Under the pieces are notes generated by a model. It searched no databases. It worked only from the letters and a program-made list of their open reading frames with translations, and was not told the origin of the DNA. Position numbers and translations under genes: made by a program. Below are positions 23,641 through 34,803 of a stretch of DNA of 64,000 nucleotides, one piece after another; position 1 is the stretch's first letter; every line of letters starts with the position of its first letter. The DNA lies in the NCBI RefSeq assembly GCF_011386835.1, contig NC_088792.1:63533287-63597286 (forward strand), given 5' to 3'. The DNA is from Chrysemys picta bellii (taxonomy: Eukaryota > Chordata > Testudines > Emydidae).

Positions 23641-24120
23641 GTTCATGGCTACAGTCCTCTGGCCTCCTGCAGGAGGTCCAGCAAACTCTCCAGGATCTTC
23701 CTTGTGTGAGGGAGCTTTGCTCTTTTTGGAGCAGACTGACATGAAACTTCGTGGACTGAAGGACTCCTAGGCGACCTTTAAGTCCCTGGGACTGTATACT
23801 TCAGCGACTTTAAGGGAGCACTACAGATCTCAGCAGTCCTCCGGGCACTCCACCCCACTGGCCTGTCAAGACCTGCAGAAGAAAAGGAGCAGGAGCTTTA
23901 GTGTAGACCACTGCCCCTTTTTACCTCAGCATCAATGTTTGTCCCACCCAGACACCTGGGAGGCTCAAACCATGCCTTTTGATGGGGCACTCGAGGACAA
24001 ACCAGTTCCCAGGTTTTGGGACCCCATTTCTCATTCATTTGTGGACCTCTTGTCCCACTTCATCCGTGCATGGTCTCATATCACTACGGACTGTTGGGTG
24101 CTGTACATGGTGGAAGTAGG

Positions 24121-24439
24121 CATAGGCGCTGATTCCATGGGTGCTCCAGGACTGGAGCACCCATGGAGAAAAATTAGCAGCTGCTTAGCACCCACCGGCA
24201 GCCAAGCTCCCCTCTCTCCCTCCCACTCCCATCCACCGGCAGCCTCTGTGCCTCCTACACGGGAGGGGGGAGGAGGAGGAGTGGGGGCAGGGTGCACTCA
24301 GAGGGAGGGGGTGGAAAGAAGTGGGGTGGGGGCAGGAAGAGGCAGGGTGGAGGTGGGGCCTTGGGGGCAGGGCTGGAGTGGTGACAGCGCTGTGTGGGGG
24401 TTGAGCACCCTCGGTGAAAATTAGAAGCTGGTGCCTGTG
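24121..24439 (+). mobile_element. hAT MITE inside the DIRS copy
   Basis: It starts CATAGGCGCTGATTCC and ends GGTGCCTGTG, inverted complements. The exact octamer GAAGTAGG flanks it at 24113-24120 and 24440-24447. Insert plus duplication is 327 bp, a multiple of three, so an ORF runs through it by chance. Confidence 0.87.
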
Positions 24440-24449
24440 GAAGTAGGCT

Positions 24450-26030
24450 ATAACCTCCAGTTAATTTCTACCTTTCCTTAACACACTCCTTCCCTGTCCC
24501 TCTTCAGAGATCTCTCTCACGAGCAACTACTGGCCCAGAAGGTTCAATCTTTCCTTCGGGTGGGAACTGTGAAAGAGATTCCGCAGAATCTAAGGGGGAA
24601 GGAGTTGTACTACTGTTATTTCCTAATCCTGAAAGCCAAGGGTGGTCTTAGACCTATCCTACAACTGCGCCAGCTCAACAGCTACCTCAAGAAACTGAAG
24701 TGCTGCATGGTTTCCCTGGCTTCCGTTATTCCCTCCCTGGATCCCGGAGACTGGTACACTACCCTTGATTTGAGAGACATCTACTTTCATATATCGATCC
24801 TTCAAGGTCACAGAAGGTTCCTCAGGTTCGGTGTGAACCACACACTACCAATTCACAGTTCTCCCATTTGGCCTGTTGACAGCCCCGCAGGGTTTACAAA
24901 ATGCATGGTGGGAGTGGCTGCCTTCCTGAGGAGACAGGGATACAAGTCTACCTGTATCTGGATGACTGGCTAGTCAATTGTCAGTCCAGGGCCCAGGTGG
25001 AGTCTAGTATCCACCTCATCCAGTCAACATTCAAGGCCTTAGGCCTGCAAATGTACAGAAGTCCACCTGCACTCTGGTGCATAGGATAGAGTTTTTTGGA
25101 GTGGTGCTTGACTTTACTCAGGCCAGAGCCTTCACCCCAAAAGGCTAGTTTCAGGCCATTACATCCCTGATAGTACACCTTAGGGGCCATCCAATTACAT
25201 CAGCCCGGAATTGTCTGAGGCTTTTGGGTCACATGGCCTCATATACATATGTAATGTAGCAACCAAGACTACACCTCAGACCCCTCCACGCATGGCTGGC
25301 TTTGATGTATTTGCCAAACCACTACCATCTGGACTTGGTTCTCTCAGTCCCCCAGTCCTTCCCTCCTTCAACTGGTGGATGGATCCACTTGCTGTTTGCA
25401 TGGGTGTTCTGTTTTCACAGCCCCAGCGCCCATCAATATCTCTGGTCTCAGATGCATTAGCGCTAGGCTGGAGAGTTCACCTGGGACCCTTCAGGACTCA
25501 AGGCCTTTGGTCTCCAAAAAAGCTCTCTCTGCACATCAATGTCAGAAAGCTCAGACTGTTCGCCTGGCTTGTCAGGCATTCCTGCCTCACGTTATGGGCA
25601 AGAGCGTGTTGGTTCTTACGGACAACACGGCAGCCATGTTCTAATCTCAACAGGAAGCAAGGGGCTTGCTCTTCCCTCCTGTGTCAAGAGACAATTCAGC
25701 AATGGAAGTTCTGCATAGCCCACTCAATTTACCTCGAGGCTTTCCACCTGCATGGAGCACAGAACAAACTGGCAGATCGCCTCATTAGGTCTTTCTGCAG
25801 TCACCATGAGTGGTCCCTTCGTCCGGACATCATTAGGGTCGTTTTCCAGCAGTGGAGGGCTCCCCAGGTAGATCTATTTGCCACCCAGTACAACAAAAAG
25901 TGTCACCAATTCTGTTCCCTGTGAGGTCACAGTTTGGGATCACTCATGGCTGCCTTCCTGCTCTCGGGGACAGGTCACCTGTACTTCAGTTTCCTGCCTA
26001 TCCCACTTGTGCTCAAGGTTCTGCTAACGA
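24450..26030 (+). pseudogene. DIRS RT-RNase H remnant
   Basis: RT pieces include YYCYFLILKAKGGLRPIL, LDPGDWYTTLDL and GHRRFLRFGV in the frame 24560-24973. The overlapping frame 24901-25089 holds YLYLDDWLV, an intact YxDD box at about 24949-24972. An RNase H-like region follows in the frame 25211-25924 (LVSDALALGWRVHLG) with LTDNTAAMF in another frame near 25612. Frameshifts and stops are frequent, so it is a pseudogene. It is useful as a reference for the other DIRS copy because the residue after YLDD is still Trp. Confidence 0.85.
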
Positions 26031-26763
26031 ACTAGTGGGGCCAGGCGCAAGTCATTCTAATAGCCCCAGCTTGACCCCATCAGCATTAGTTCGCCACTCT
26101 GCTAGGCCTCTCTGTGGTAGCTCTGATCCTGCTCTTTCTACACCCAGACCTGATTTTTTAGGACCACAATCGGCTACTCCACCCAAACCTCAGCTCCCTC
26201 CACCTGACAGTCTGGAAGCTCCATGGCTAAACCCCAGAGAACTAGCCTGCTCAGAGCAGGTTCGTCAGGTCCTAATAGGTAGCAGAAAGCCCTCCGCCAG
26301 GGTTACTTACCTCTCAGAATGGAAGCGGTGCTCCATCTGGGCTTCTCAATGTGGAGTCTCGCCCAAGCGGTTGTTGCTGCAGGTCATTCTTGAGTACTTA
26401 TTACACCTGAAACAGCAAAATTTAGCTATCAGCTTTCTATCCTTGGGTGGATAACCGGTCTGTTTTTTCACATCTATCCATTTCCTCAAGGACCTAAAAA
26501 GATTATACATCCAAGTCCGAGACCCGGTCCCTCTCTGGGACCTAAATCTAGTCTTATAGTGGCATTGTGCCCCTTATTGTACCTTTCATGGAAGCTGGCT
26601 TTCGTAGTGCTTACTACTTTCTCTAGAAGGGTCTTGGAGATCCACACCCTCACATTAGAATCTCTTTACACTGTCTTTTTTAAGGATAAGGTGCAATTAC
26701 ATTCTCACCCTTGTTTCCTCCCAAAAGTGGTTTCACAGCAATCAGGCAATCATCTTACCTGTG

Positions 26764-28493
26764 TGTGACACTCTACCTCAATGTAGCACTCGAGAACCCC
26801 TGTATTCACTATTGTCATATGATTTTGATATGTTTTGTACAATGCATGCCTTGTGAAGTATCATTTTAAAAGTCTTGATCAGTTGAACCTTAATATCCTG
26901 GTGAATTGTTTGTGCTATCATTTTATGTGAAGTTGTGAAATATTGCTATGTGTGCGCTACTGAAATGTGTTGTGAGGTTGGAAGATGCCCATAGCCAGCC
27001 TTTCAGTTGCAACAAAGGAGCAGCTGTCACTGGCCAGACAGGCGTTAATGTCTGATCAAGAAGAATCCACTCCTGCAGAGCCTGCTCAGGGAAGGCACGT
27101 AGACAATGAGGGTGGAAGAAAGTATAAAAGAGGGACAGTGACATCATCACTTGGCTTCCACCTCCCACCTCCTCCCATTTCAATACCTGGAAGATCATCT
27201 GGAAGACAAAGACTTTGAACTAGGGCGGGGGGGGACAAACTACAGGCCAGGGGCCACATACGGCCCTTCAGACGTTTTAATCCGACCCTCAAGCTCCCGC
27301 CGGGGAGCAGGGTCTGGGGCCCGGGGCTTGCCCCACCGGAACAGAGTCAGGGGCTTGCCCTGCTCCGCACAGCTCCAGGAAACAGTGGCATGTCCCCCCT
27401 CTGGCTCCTATACATAGGGGCAGCCAGGGGGCTGCCCCCATCCCAAGCGCTTCCCTCGCAGCTTCCACTGGCTGGGAATCGTGGCCAATGGGAGCTCCAG
27501 GAGCAGCATATGCAGACGGGGCAGCACGCAGAACTGCCTGGCCACACCTCCACGTAGGAGCTGGAGGAGGGACATGCCGCTGCTTCTGAGAGCTGCTTGA
27601 GGTAAGCGCCACCCGGAGTCTGCACCCCTGACCCCCTCTCACACCCCAACCCCGGGCCCCTCGGTCCCAGCCCAGAGCACCCTATTGCACCCCAACCCCT
27701 CATCCCCAGCCCCACCCCAGAGCCTGCACCCCCAGCTGGAGCCCTCCCCCATCCCACACCCCAACCCCCAATTTAATGAGCATTCATGGCCCGCCATACA
27801 ATTTCCATACCCAGATGTGGCTCTCGGGCTAAAAAGTTTGCCCACCCCTGAACTAGGGAGACTGGACCCAGGCTGAATGGGAGTTCAGTCTGTGTATTAG
27901 GAACTGTGAGCTGCCTGTAACATCTATTAAGGTGAGAGATTGTTTGATTCAAATCTTGCCTAGTCTATGAAAGTTAGAATTTGCCCGCATTTCTATTTTT
28001 ATTTCTTAGGTAACCAGTTTTGATCTCTACGCCTGCTACTTATCACTTAAAATCTATCTTTCTGTAGTTAATAAATCTGTTTTATATTTTACTTTAAAAA
28101 GCGTGGTTTTGGTTTAAGTGCTTGGGGAATCTCAGCTCGGATTAACAAGGGCTTTTGCATGTCCATTGCCCTTTTGTTGGAGTGATGAACTAATTAAGGA
28201 GCTTACGCTGTCCAAGAGAATCTTCAGCAGTGTAAGATGGTACATTTCTGAGGTGCAAGGCTGGAGTGATTTGCTGGTGCCTCTCTCTGTATGATTCATG
28301 AGTGGCTCAGGGAGCATTCATGCAATTTAGCTGGGTGTGTGGCTCCACATGCTGATGCCTGAGCGATCACAGTGCCTGGAGGGGTTTTGCTGCTTGTCAC
28401 TGGCACAGCATTGTGTGAGACAACCCAGGCGGGAGAGTTAAGGGAGCACAGTGGTCCCACAGTTCCAGGTTGTACCCTGAGGATCCCATCGTG
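26764..28493 (+). mobile_element. LTR inserted in the DIRS recombinase
   Basis: The insert begins TGTGACACTCTACC and is flanked by the exact pentamer CTGTG (26759-26763 and 28494-28498). Joining the flanks restores the recombinase reading. The 3' edge reads CCCATCGTG, not the expected CA end, so it is eroded. TATAAAAG near 27122 and AATAAA near 28070 mark U3 and R. Net of the nested MITE it is about 1.1 kb. Early segments resemble the solo LTR at 3147-4336 (GTATCATT block). Confidence 0.75.
27226..27850 (+). mobile_element. hAT MITE nested in the LTR
   Basis: The left end CGGGGGGGGACAAACTACAG and right end AAAAGTTTGCCCACCCCTG are imperfect inverted termini. The exact octamer AACTAGGG flanks it at 27218-27225 and 27851-27858. 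Same family as 45938-46730. The GC-rich interior gives long chance ORFs on both strands. Confidence 0.87.
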
Positions 28494-28989
28494 CTGTGTT
28501 CTACCCAAAACCACATGCAAACAGGGAAGAGCAGCGACTTCACTCATTGGATGTTAGGCATGCTCTAGCATTGGACATTAGGCGTGCCCTAACATTCTAC
28601 ACAGAAAGGACCAAACCGTTCCGGAAATCCACCCAGCTGTTTGTAGCTGTAGCGGACAGGATGAAGGGTCTTCCCATCTCTGCTCACAGAATTTCATCTT
28701 GGATCACATCATGCATCCACAAGTGTTACAAGCAGGCCGGTGCTCCACTTTCAGCTATCCTAACTGCTCACTCCACGAAAGCATAAGCATCATCATCAGC
28801 ATTTCTAGCACAGATCTCTATTCAGGATATTTGCAGAGGCGCAACTTGGTCATCAGCGCATACGTTCTCTTCTCACTATGCCATCACTCAGCAGTCTAGG
28901 GACAATGCAAGATTTGGTCGAGCTGTCTTGCAGTCAGCATGCCCATAAACTCTAATCCCACCTCTTATTCAACTGTTTGTGAGTAACCT

Positions 28990-29341
28990 ACAGTGGAATG
29001 CACATGTGCAAGCACTTGAAGAAAAAAATGGTTACTAACCTCTCCATAACAGTTGTTCTTTGAGATGTGTTGCAAATATCCATTCCACGAGCCGCCCTGC
29101 TACGCCTCAACATCGGAATTGGCTGTAAAGAAGCAACTGGGGTGGGTGTCGCCAGCTGAGTCCTTCATACCAGTGCTATGAGCGCATGGCACCAGAGGGC
29201 GCCCGAGCCGCCCTGACGGGTACCACTGAGGGAGAAATTTCTGGCCACTTTGCTCGGGACATGCACACATCTACAATAGAATGGACATGTGCAACACATC
29301 TTGAAGAACAACAGTTAGGGAAAGGTTAGTAACCATTTTTT
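28990..29341 (+). repeat. DIRS internal complementary region and 3' terminus
   Basis: The segment 29031-29088 (GGTTACTAACCTCTCCATAACAG onward) is the reverse complement of 29277-29334 (ending GGTTAGTAACC). The inverted pairing around a ~190-bp spacer is the DIRS terminal design. Confidence 0.75.
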
Positions 29342-29659
29342 CTTGAATTATCTGTGTTTGTAACCAATTGGGCAATGGACAGTCAGGTTTAGTGGTGGAA
29401 AGGAGATTTGGCCTACCAGTTACAGCTGAATCCAGGGTAGGCAGAGTCCAGGAAACAAGTCAAATGCTAGAACTGGAGGGTAAACTGGAGCAGTCAGCTG
29501 GGGGCAGAGCAAGGGATTAGTACCAGAGAGACAGAAGGATGCCAGAACCAGAAGGGTCAACCAGAGTCGCACGCCAGAGGCAGAGCCAGGAACTGAAGAC
29601 AGAGGGGAGCAGGGGCTGGAACAAGGGCAAGCACAGCTTCTGTGATGATATGTGTTGAG
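29342..29659. other. Intergenic; possible unclassified repeat
   Basis: A 'gccaggaactgaagacagaggggagcaggggctgg' style purine-rich stretch resembles the complement of the segment at about 34990-35200. Neither can be assigned to a family. Confidence 0.35.
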
Positions 29660-29762
29660 CAGCCACTGATCTTTCTTTTCTTTTTCTCCTTTTTATGGCA
29701 AAACAGACTTGACTGAATAGTCTATAACCACTACCAACTATAATTCCTCTGTACTTAGTGGT

Positions 29763-30018
29763 TTATACCCTCTCGCTCTGCCCTTTGTCTTTCAGATAAT
29801 GGAACAGTGTCTTTTTAATAATTTTTACTAAATAATAATGTAATTTTTTAATCCTAAAATGTTTGAATTTCTCAAAAAGATTTTCCATTTCTTTATCAAA
29901 GCCCTTACATACCCATAAATGGTGATCAATTGTTTCTTCCACTTTACAGAGTGCATATATTCCATCATAGTGTCTCCTTATTTGAAAAATATTTTTGTTT
30001 AAGCCACAATGACCATAT
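29763..30018 (-). pseudogene. LINE ORF2 C-terminal Cys-His segment
   Basis: The frame reads FLYGHCGLNKNIFQIRRHYD, then LCKVEETIDHHLWVCKGF. A GHCGLN motif followed by CxxxEET-HxxxxC is the usual tail of RT polyproteins in I- and Jockey-group LINEs, downstream of RNase H. It is continuous with the RNase H part once the PLE at 30019-30288 is taken out. Confidence 0.65.
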
Positions 30019-30288
30019 AAAAACAACAAGGAGTCCTTGTGGCACCTTATAGACTAGCAAATTTATTTGGGCATAAGCTTTTGTGGGCTATAACCCACTT
30101 CATCAGATGCATGGAGTGAGAAATATAGTAGGCAGGTATAAATATACAGCACATGAAAAGATGGGAGTTGCCTGCCTGTTATAGCCCACGAAAGCTTATG
30201 CTCAAATAAATTCGTTAGTCTCTAAAGTGCCACAAGGACTCCTCATTGTTTTTGCTGATACAGACTAACACGGCTACCCCTCTGAAAC
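30019..30288. mobile_element. Short Penelope-like insertion with inverted ends, 12-bp TSD
   Basis: Both ends carry the PLE terminal sequence in opposite orientation. The left arm reads antisense (AACAAGGAGTCCTTGTGGCACC ... CTTCATCAGATGC). The right arm reads sense (GCCCACGAAAGCTTATGCTC ... CAGACTAACACGGCTACC). The 12-mer CAATGACCATAT is exact on both sides (30007-30018 and 30289-30300). It lacks coding sequence and lies inside the LINE. Confidence 0.88.
30069..30106 (-). ncRNA. Hammerhead-ribozyme-like core in a PLE end
   Basis: On the minus strand CTGATGA is followed by an AGTGGG/CCCAC hairpin, then CAAAAGCTTATGCCC. In the hammerhead pattern the second core box should be GAAA and the stem III closing triplet GCTC. 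Here the G is A and the triplet is GCCC, so this copy is probably dead. The right arm (about 30178-30210) keeps GAAAGCTTATGCTC but lacks the CTGATGA half. Confidence 0.55.
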
Positions 30289-30449
30289 CAATGACCATAT
30301 AGTACTCTAAACAAAAGTACTTCATTAGTCTTATCCAGGCCCTAAAGTATATCATAAGCCTCAACTATAGGGCACAATTAAAAAAATCATCTTCCTCTTC
30401 TTTCATTAATCCAAATTTTTTGTCATTCTCCTTTTAAATTTTTCTGTAC

Positions 30450-30893
30450 TCAGCTTTTTAATTCCTGTTTACTCAAGGTTATTTCTATGTTAATCCTTCC
30501 ATTTCTTACAACTTTTGCTGCTTTGTCTGCCATTTCATTTCCTGTTATCCCAATATGCGTGGGGATCCATGCTAATGCTACATGTACTAACTCTGTTACT
30601 TGAAATACAATTTCACTGATTAAATCACTTCTGTGTACTGAGACACCCTTTTTGATTGCCACAAGGCCTGAGACTGAATCTGAAAAAATGACTGCTGCTG
30701 CTGCTGGGCGTACATCCCAGATCCAATTTAATGCTAGCATTATTGCTACTAGTTCGGCTGTTATGACAGCTGCATAATCAGATATCCTTTTAGATGTACT
30801 AATTTCCAATTTTGGTATACAATATGCCGTTCCTACTCTTCCTGTTTTTTCTTGTTTGGACCCATCTGTATATATTTGACAAAACCAACTCCA
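30450..30893 (-). pseudogene. LINE RNase H domain, open frame
   Basis: The frame is open for roughly 147 codons. Acidic motifs appear in the right order and spacing: IYTDGSKQ (first Asp), TAELVAIMLAL (Glu), VIFSDSVSG (second Asp), then WIPTHIGITGNEMADKAAK with the His and last Asp. This domain degrades the RNA strand during element replication. Its complete catalytic set is striking in an otherwise ruined element, but an open frame of this size in a dead LINE can survive by chance. No host start codon or promoter is visible. Confidence 0.75.
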
Positions 30894-30909
30894 CTTTTCA
30901 TCTATATAC

Positions 30910-31015
30910 TAGGGGCTTGTCTCCATTTACCAGTGGATCGATGTTGCGGCGATCAATCCACCGGAGGTCAATTTACCGGGTCTAGTGAAAACCCACTAAA
31001 TCAACCCCCGATCTC
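30910..31015. repeat. MITE fragment in the LINE
   Basis: The sequence GGGGCTTGTCTCCATTTACC, with a central GGTCAATTTACCGGGTCTAG and CTAAATCAACCCCCGA, corresponds to a near-palindromic MITE common in turtle genomes. It separates RNase H from RT sequence of the LINE. Confidence 0.5.
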
Positions 31016-31099
31016 TTTTTTACCCTTAAGTTTATAAAATAAATCTAAATCCACATTTGGACATGTGGCTTTCCATCTACAACTAATTTTCCCATAACT

Positions 31100-32200
31100 A
31101 AAAGTTTTGACTTTGTTCAGCTTTTCCTTGTCTTTCAACTCCTGCATCCACACATTAAATCAAACGACATGTGGCATTCTAACATTATGTGATACAGTTT
31201 GACTATCTAATTCCCAACAATCCTCATATTTGTTTGGTACCTTCATCATTGTGGTTACCATTAACTTTGGCCAGAAAGTTAGGTCCTGTAGTTTCATTCG
31301 TAGCTTCTAGTGAAATGCCACTTACACTGTCTGTAGCGTGCCTATAGGTGTTGTAATAAATGCACTGCATGCAATTCATAGTGCCTGGGCTTGTATTAAA
31401 ACTAATTTTTTAAGATCTGATTTTGATGCTGACCCAAAAGCTTGGTAGCTATAGTCAATAACTGGTCTGATTAAGGCTCTGTATACTATCATCAGTATTT
31501 TCTTTCCACCCTCAAATTAGTCCCAGCAAGACTTAAGCAGGTCAATCCTTCCTGTATATCAGTGTTTCTCAAACTGGGGACCGCAGGACCTGCTAATCAA
31601 CTCCTTCCCCTCCCTCCCTCAACTCTCCTGCCCCAGTGCAGGTGGTGCTGCTTGGGAGAGAGGGAGGAGGGGATATTGGGGGAGGGGGCAGAAAGAGGCA
31701 GGGAAGAGGAGGGGCGGGGTGGAGCCTCAGGGAAGGGGTGGAGTGGGGACAGGGCCTGGGGCTGAGCGCGGAGGCTTGGCGGTCCTCGGCAAAATTTTAA
31801 ATCAAAATGGGGGTCCTCGGGTTACTAAAGTTTGAGAACCGCTGCCTTACGTGTATCTTTAACATAGTTTATATGATTTTTCCAAAGTAATTTAGTAGCA
31901 AATATTACCCCTAAGAATTTGAACCTTGTAACTATATATATTTGTTCTCCACACAGATACAGTTTACATTCCTTTGTAAATTTTCTTTTTGTAAAGATCA
32001 ATCTTTTGGTTTTAGCACTGGAGAACTTGAAACCCCATGCATTTCCCCAGTCAGAGGTCTCATAACGCTTTGTTGATTCTCTTTTCTGCCACCTCAATAT
32101 TCCTGCTCCTAACACAGAGATTTTCAGGATCATTTGTGAATAGAGTGACACCTACTCGGAACTTATTTGTTTTGGGAGCTCATTTATCATAATATTAAAT
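31100..32200 (-). pseudogene. LINE reverse transcriptase remnant
   Basis: Frames alternate. VTLFTNDPENLC (following a degraded active-site box) lies near 32150, followed in another frame by WGNAWGFKFSSAKTKRLIFTKRK, then VTRFKFLGVIFATKLLWKNHI near 31900. The WGFKFS-KTK and FKFLGV patterns are typical RT thumb motifs of the I/Jockey group. A hAT MITE (31560-31844) interrupts the domain. Confidence 0.7.
31560..31844 (+). mobile_element. hAT MITE inside the LINE RT
   Basis: The ends CAGTGTTTCTCAAACTGGGG and CTAAAGTTTGAGAACCGCTG are inverted complements with one mismatch in the last 18 or so bases. Flanking octamers do not match well, so the duplication has decayed. The centre is a purine-rich G-run segment. 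Confidence 0.75.
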
Positions 32201-32649
32201 AATACTAAATAACACTTCCTTGAGGTGCACCATTTTTAATATGCATATTATATTCTGTATAGTATCTTCATATTTACCCCAACAACATAATAGATCAGGA
32301 CTCTCTTTAATGAACGGTCTTTTAATCTGGAGGAAAACGTCACTTTGGTTTTCATCATTACTCACCCCTTGGAAAGTTTCTGCTAAAACTTTTGTTTCTC
32401 ATTATCAGAACTTCTAACTATGTTGTGAGTCCCAATAAAACCTGGGATGTGGCTACTCCCAGTCTGAATTCCATTCATTGTTTTAATTTGACCGTATATT
32501 TCTGATGTCTTAGTATCTTTGTTTTTCCACCCACCGTTCTTCCTCCAACTCTTTCTCTGATTTTTTTTTATTAATTCTCTCTGTTATTGACTTACTTCTT
32601 TTATACTTCATCAGATCTTCACTATTCATTGTATTTGCATGTTTCTTTA

Positions 32650-33600
32650 ACTGCCATTTTGCACTCCACATTCCTCCATGGAAGTGAGTTTTTAGTTTGG
32701 GGGTTACTTCAATGTCCTAGGTATGGCTATAGAAGTTGATGCTATTAATCCCTCCCTTACATTATCATTGAAATTCTCTACGTCATCACTCACACGATTA
32801 TTCACAACTTCATGACATTCACTTATAAATAGCTCCCAGTAAGCATTCTTAACATTCCAGGTGAGTAATTTTCCATTACCTTCAACCTTACCTTGCCCTT
32901 GAAAAATATTAAGTATAGGGGTATGATCATTCCCCATTCCTTTTTCCTTATATATTTATCAGTTGCATTTATTTGCAATTTCTATTGTTATAATTCCTAG
33001 GTCTAAGCATGAAAAACTACCGTCTGCTGCATTAAATCTAGTTGGGGTGCCATTGTTTAAAACCACTAGATTGTTTTCATCAAATAAGTTTTCCATGCAT
33101 GCACCATTTTTATCAGCTCCCTTACTTCCTCACAATTTATGACGACTATGATATATGGTCTTTTAGCACTCCTCTCCATTTCTTGTAACTTTGAACTTTC
33201 TAATTTCCCATACGGGTTATATATATTGTAAATCCTTAAAGAAATATTATTCTTCTGCATTGGGATCTCAACAGCATTAGATTTTAGTCTTAATTCTTTA
33301 TTCTCTGCTACTATGTAGTTTAATCTTTCCCTTATGAAAATATAAATGCCTTCTCTTCTTCTTAGTTTTGAGTCTTGCCTAAAGAATTCTGGAATACCCT
33401 GGAATTCTAAAAGCAAGCTTTTCAACCCACCATGTTTCCTGGATACATATGACATCCAGTTTAGTTTTCCATTATATTTTCTTCTTTTAGTTCTTGACCA
33501 CGTGCTATCGGACTGTGTCCATTTCAATAAAAGATTGAGATCCCCATACTAATCATATTTCACCATTAATTCCATTCAAAATTACATGAATACGGTCCAT
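32650..33600 (-). pseudogene. LINE AP-endonuclease remnant
   Basis: The frame 33527-33066 includes LLLEFQGIPEFFRQDSKLRR, followed by a GIYIFIRERLNY strand and ISLRIYNIYNPYG, the usual order of a LINE APE domain. The frame 32937-32704 starts GNDHTPIL, close to the SDH-type catalytic box, and continues into LLTWNVKNAYWELF. This domain nicks target DNA. Several frameshifts and stops are present. Confidence 0.65.
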
Positions 33601-33879
33601 TGACAAGTTGCTAACATACACATTTTTCTGCTGCCCTTGTTATGATTTTCATTTTTCTGATTTTTCCCCAGTTTGTGATGTACAATTTATCATTTCTATC
33701 ATAAATACAATAAACCTTTCTTTTTTCCATTACTAGTATATCATTGCCTATTCCTTCCACAGGGTTTCATATTCTTTATAGAATGAGGCTGTCTACAGTT
33801 CCCCTTTTTCTGTGCTGATTGTCTCTTCTTTCTCCACCTGATACTTTGAGAATGTCCTCACAGGTTCCACTAAGATATA

Positions 33880-34803
33880 TTAACAATGTTTGTCTTTTGT
33901 AGCTCTTTAGCTTGACTTACTGCAATTCACCCCTATAAGCCAGACTGACTGTGATTACCATCACAGTTACAATATTTGACCTCTGTCCCTTCTATACAAT
34001 TTTCATAGAAATGCCCTCCCTCCCATTTACCAGATCTTGTTTTCCATTTACAAACAACTGCTACATGTTCATACCTGTTAGCACTTATATATCCCCCTCC
34101 ACCAAGGTGTTATGACTTGGTTCTGAATATCTGAAATCCTGTTACTTTCTCAGGTAGAGTCCTTCCCTTAAATGTAATCACTACAGCTGTTGATGACTTT
34201 CTTTCTCCTCCCCATTTACTAATTAGTCACTTACTTACTAACACTTTAACTTCTCCTATGCTTTTGGTTATCTCATCATTGGTCAGCTCTAATGGCACTC
34301 TGTGTATTACCCCCTTTATTTCAGTCACATACTTGGGTAGCTGGCAACTTATTTTAACTTTCCCTAGTATTTTAGTTTTTAGCAGTTTATCATCTTGCTC
34401 TTTGTTTTTACATTCAGCTAAAAGATCACCATCTCAGTGTCTCCCAGCTCTTACAATTCTCCCTATGCTTTTTTTTATTCCAGTCAGCTACTTTCACACG
34501 ATTAACACCTAATCTTATTTCTTTAACTACGGATTTTACAATTATAACATTTTGGTTTATTTCCTTTCTCGGCTTTGCTTTTTTTGATGATATTATCATC
34601 ATCTGATTCTGCTTCCACTCTCTTCCCCCTCCCTCCCCTCCATTCTCACTCTCTAATAGACTCTTTTTCAGTTTCCAGAGTGACTTCATTCGGGGCCAGA
34701 AAATCCTCCATCTCCCTCCCACAGGCCAGGGCCGCCAGCCAGCCATCCACTGATCTGCTATGGGGGTCAGGCTTATAAGCAGGACTGCTAAACCAGCAGC
34801 CAA
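33880..34803 (-). pseudogene. LINE ORF1 (gag-like) remnant
   Basis: A basic frame from 34803 with EWKQNQMMIISSKKAKPRK and VVKEIRLGVNRVKVADWNKK lies upstream of a Cys-His knuckle near 33960 (YCNCDGNHSQSG). CCHC knuckles in ORF1 are typical of I-clade RNA-binding proteins. Broken in several places. Confidence 0.5.

Larger units (their letters stand above)
26180..28900 (+). pseudogene. DIRS tyrosine recombinase split by an LTR
   Basis: The N-terminal part reads SRKPSARVTYLSEWKR near 26281-26330. The core begins at about 26559 (LSWKLAFVVLTTFSRRVLEI, with the conserved Arg) and stops at CFLPKVVS, where the LTR is inserted. It resumes at 28499 with RLHSLDVRHAL, TERTKPFRKSTQLFVAVADR and LTAHSTKA. 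The HxxR box is HSTK followed by TAA, so the catalytic Arg is lost. A short internal duplication of the LDVRHALAL segment (LDIRRAL) lies at about 28550-28595. Confidence 0.82.
22620..29341 (+). mobile_element. Older DIRS copy, 5'-truncated, with nested insertions
   Basis: Plus-strand relics of gag (22846-23640), RT-RNase H (24450-26030) and tyrosine recombinase (26180-28900) follow the DIRS order, and the copy ends in a typical internal complementary region plus terminus at 28990-29341. The 5' inverted terminus is missing. Its termini differ from the 11298-17488 element (a GGAATGCACATGTGCAAGCA type), so it is a different subfamily. It is interrupted by a hAT MITE (24121-24439) and an LTR (26764-28493), and the LTR contains another hAT MITE (27226-27850). 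Removing these insertions brings the host frame back together. Confidence 0.85.
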
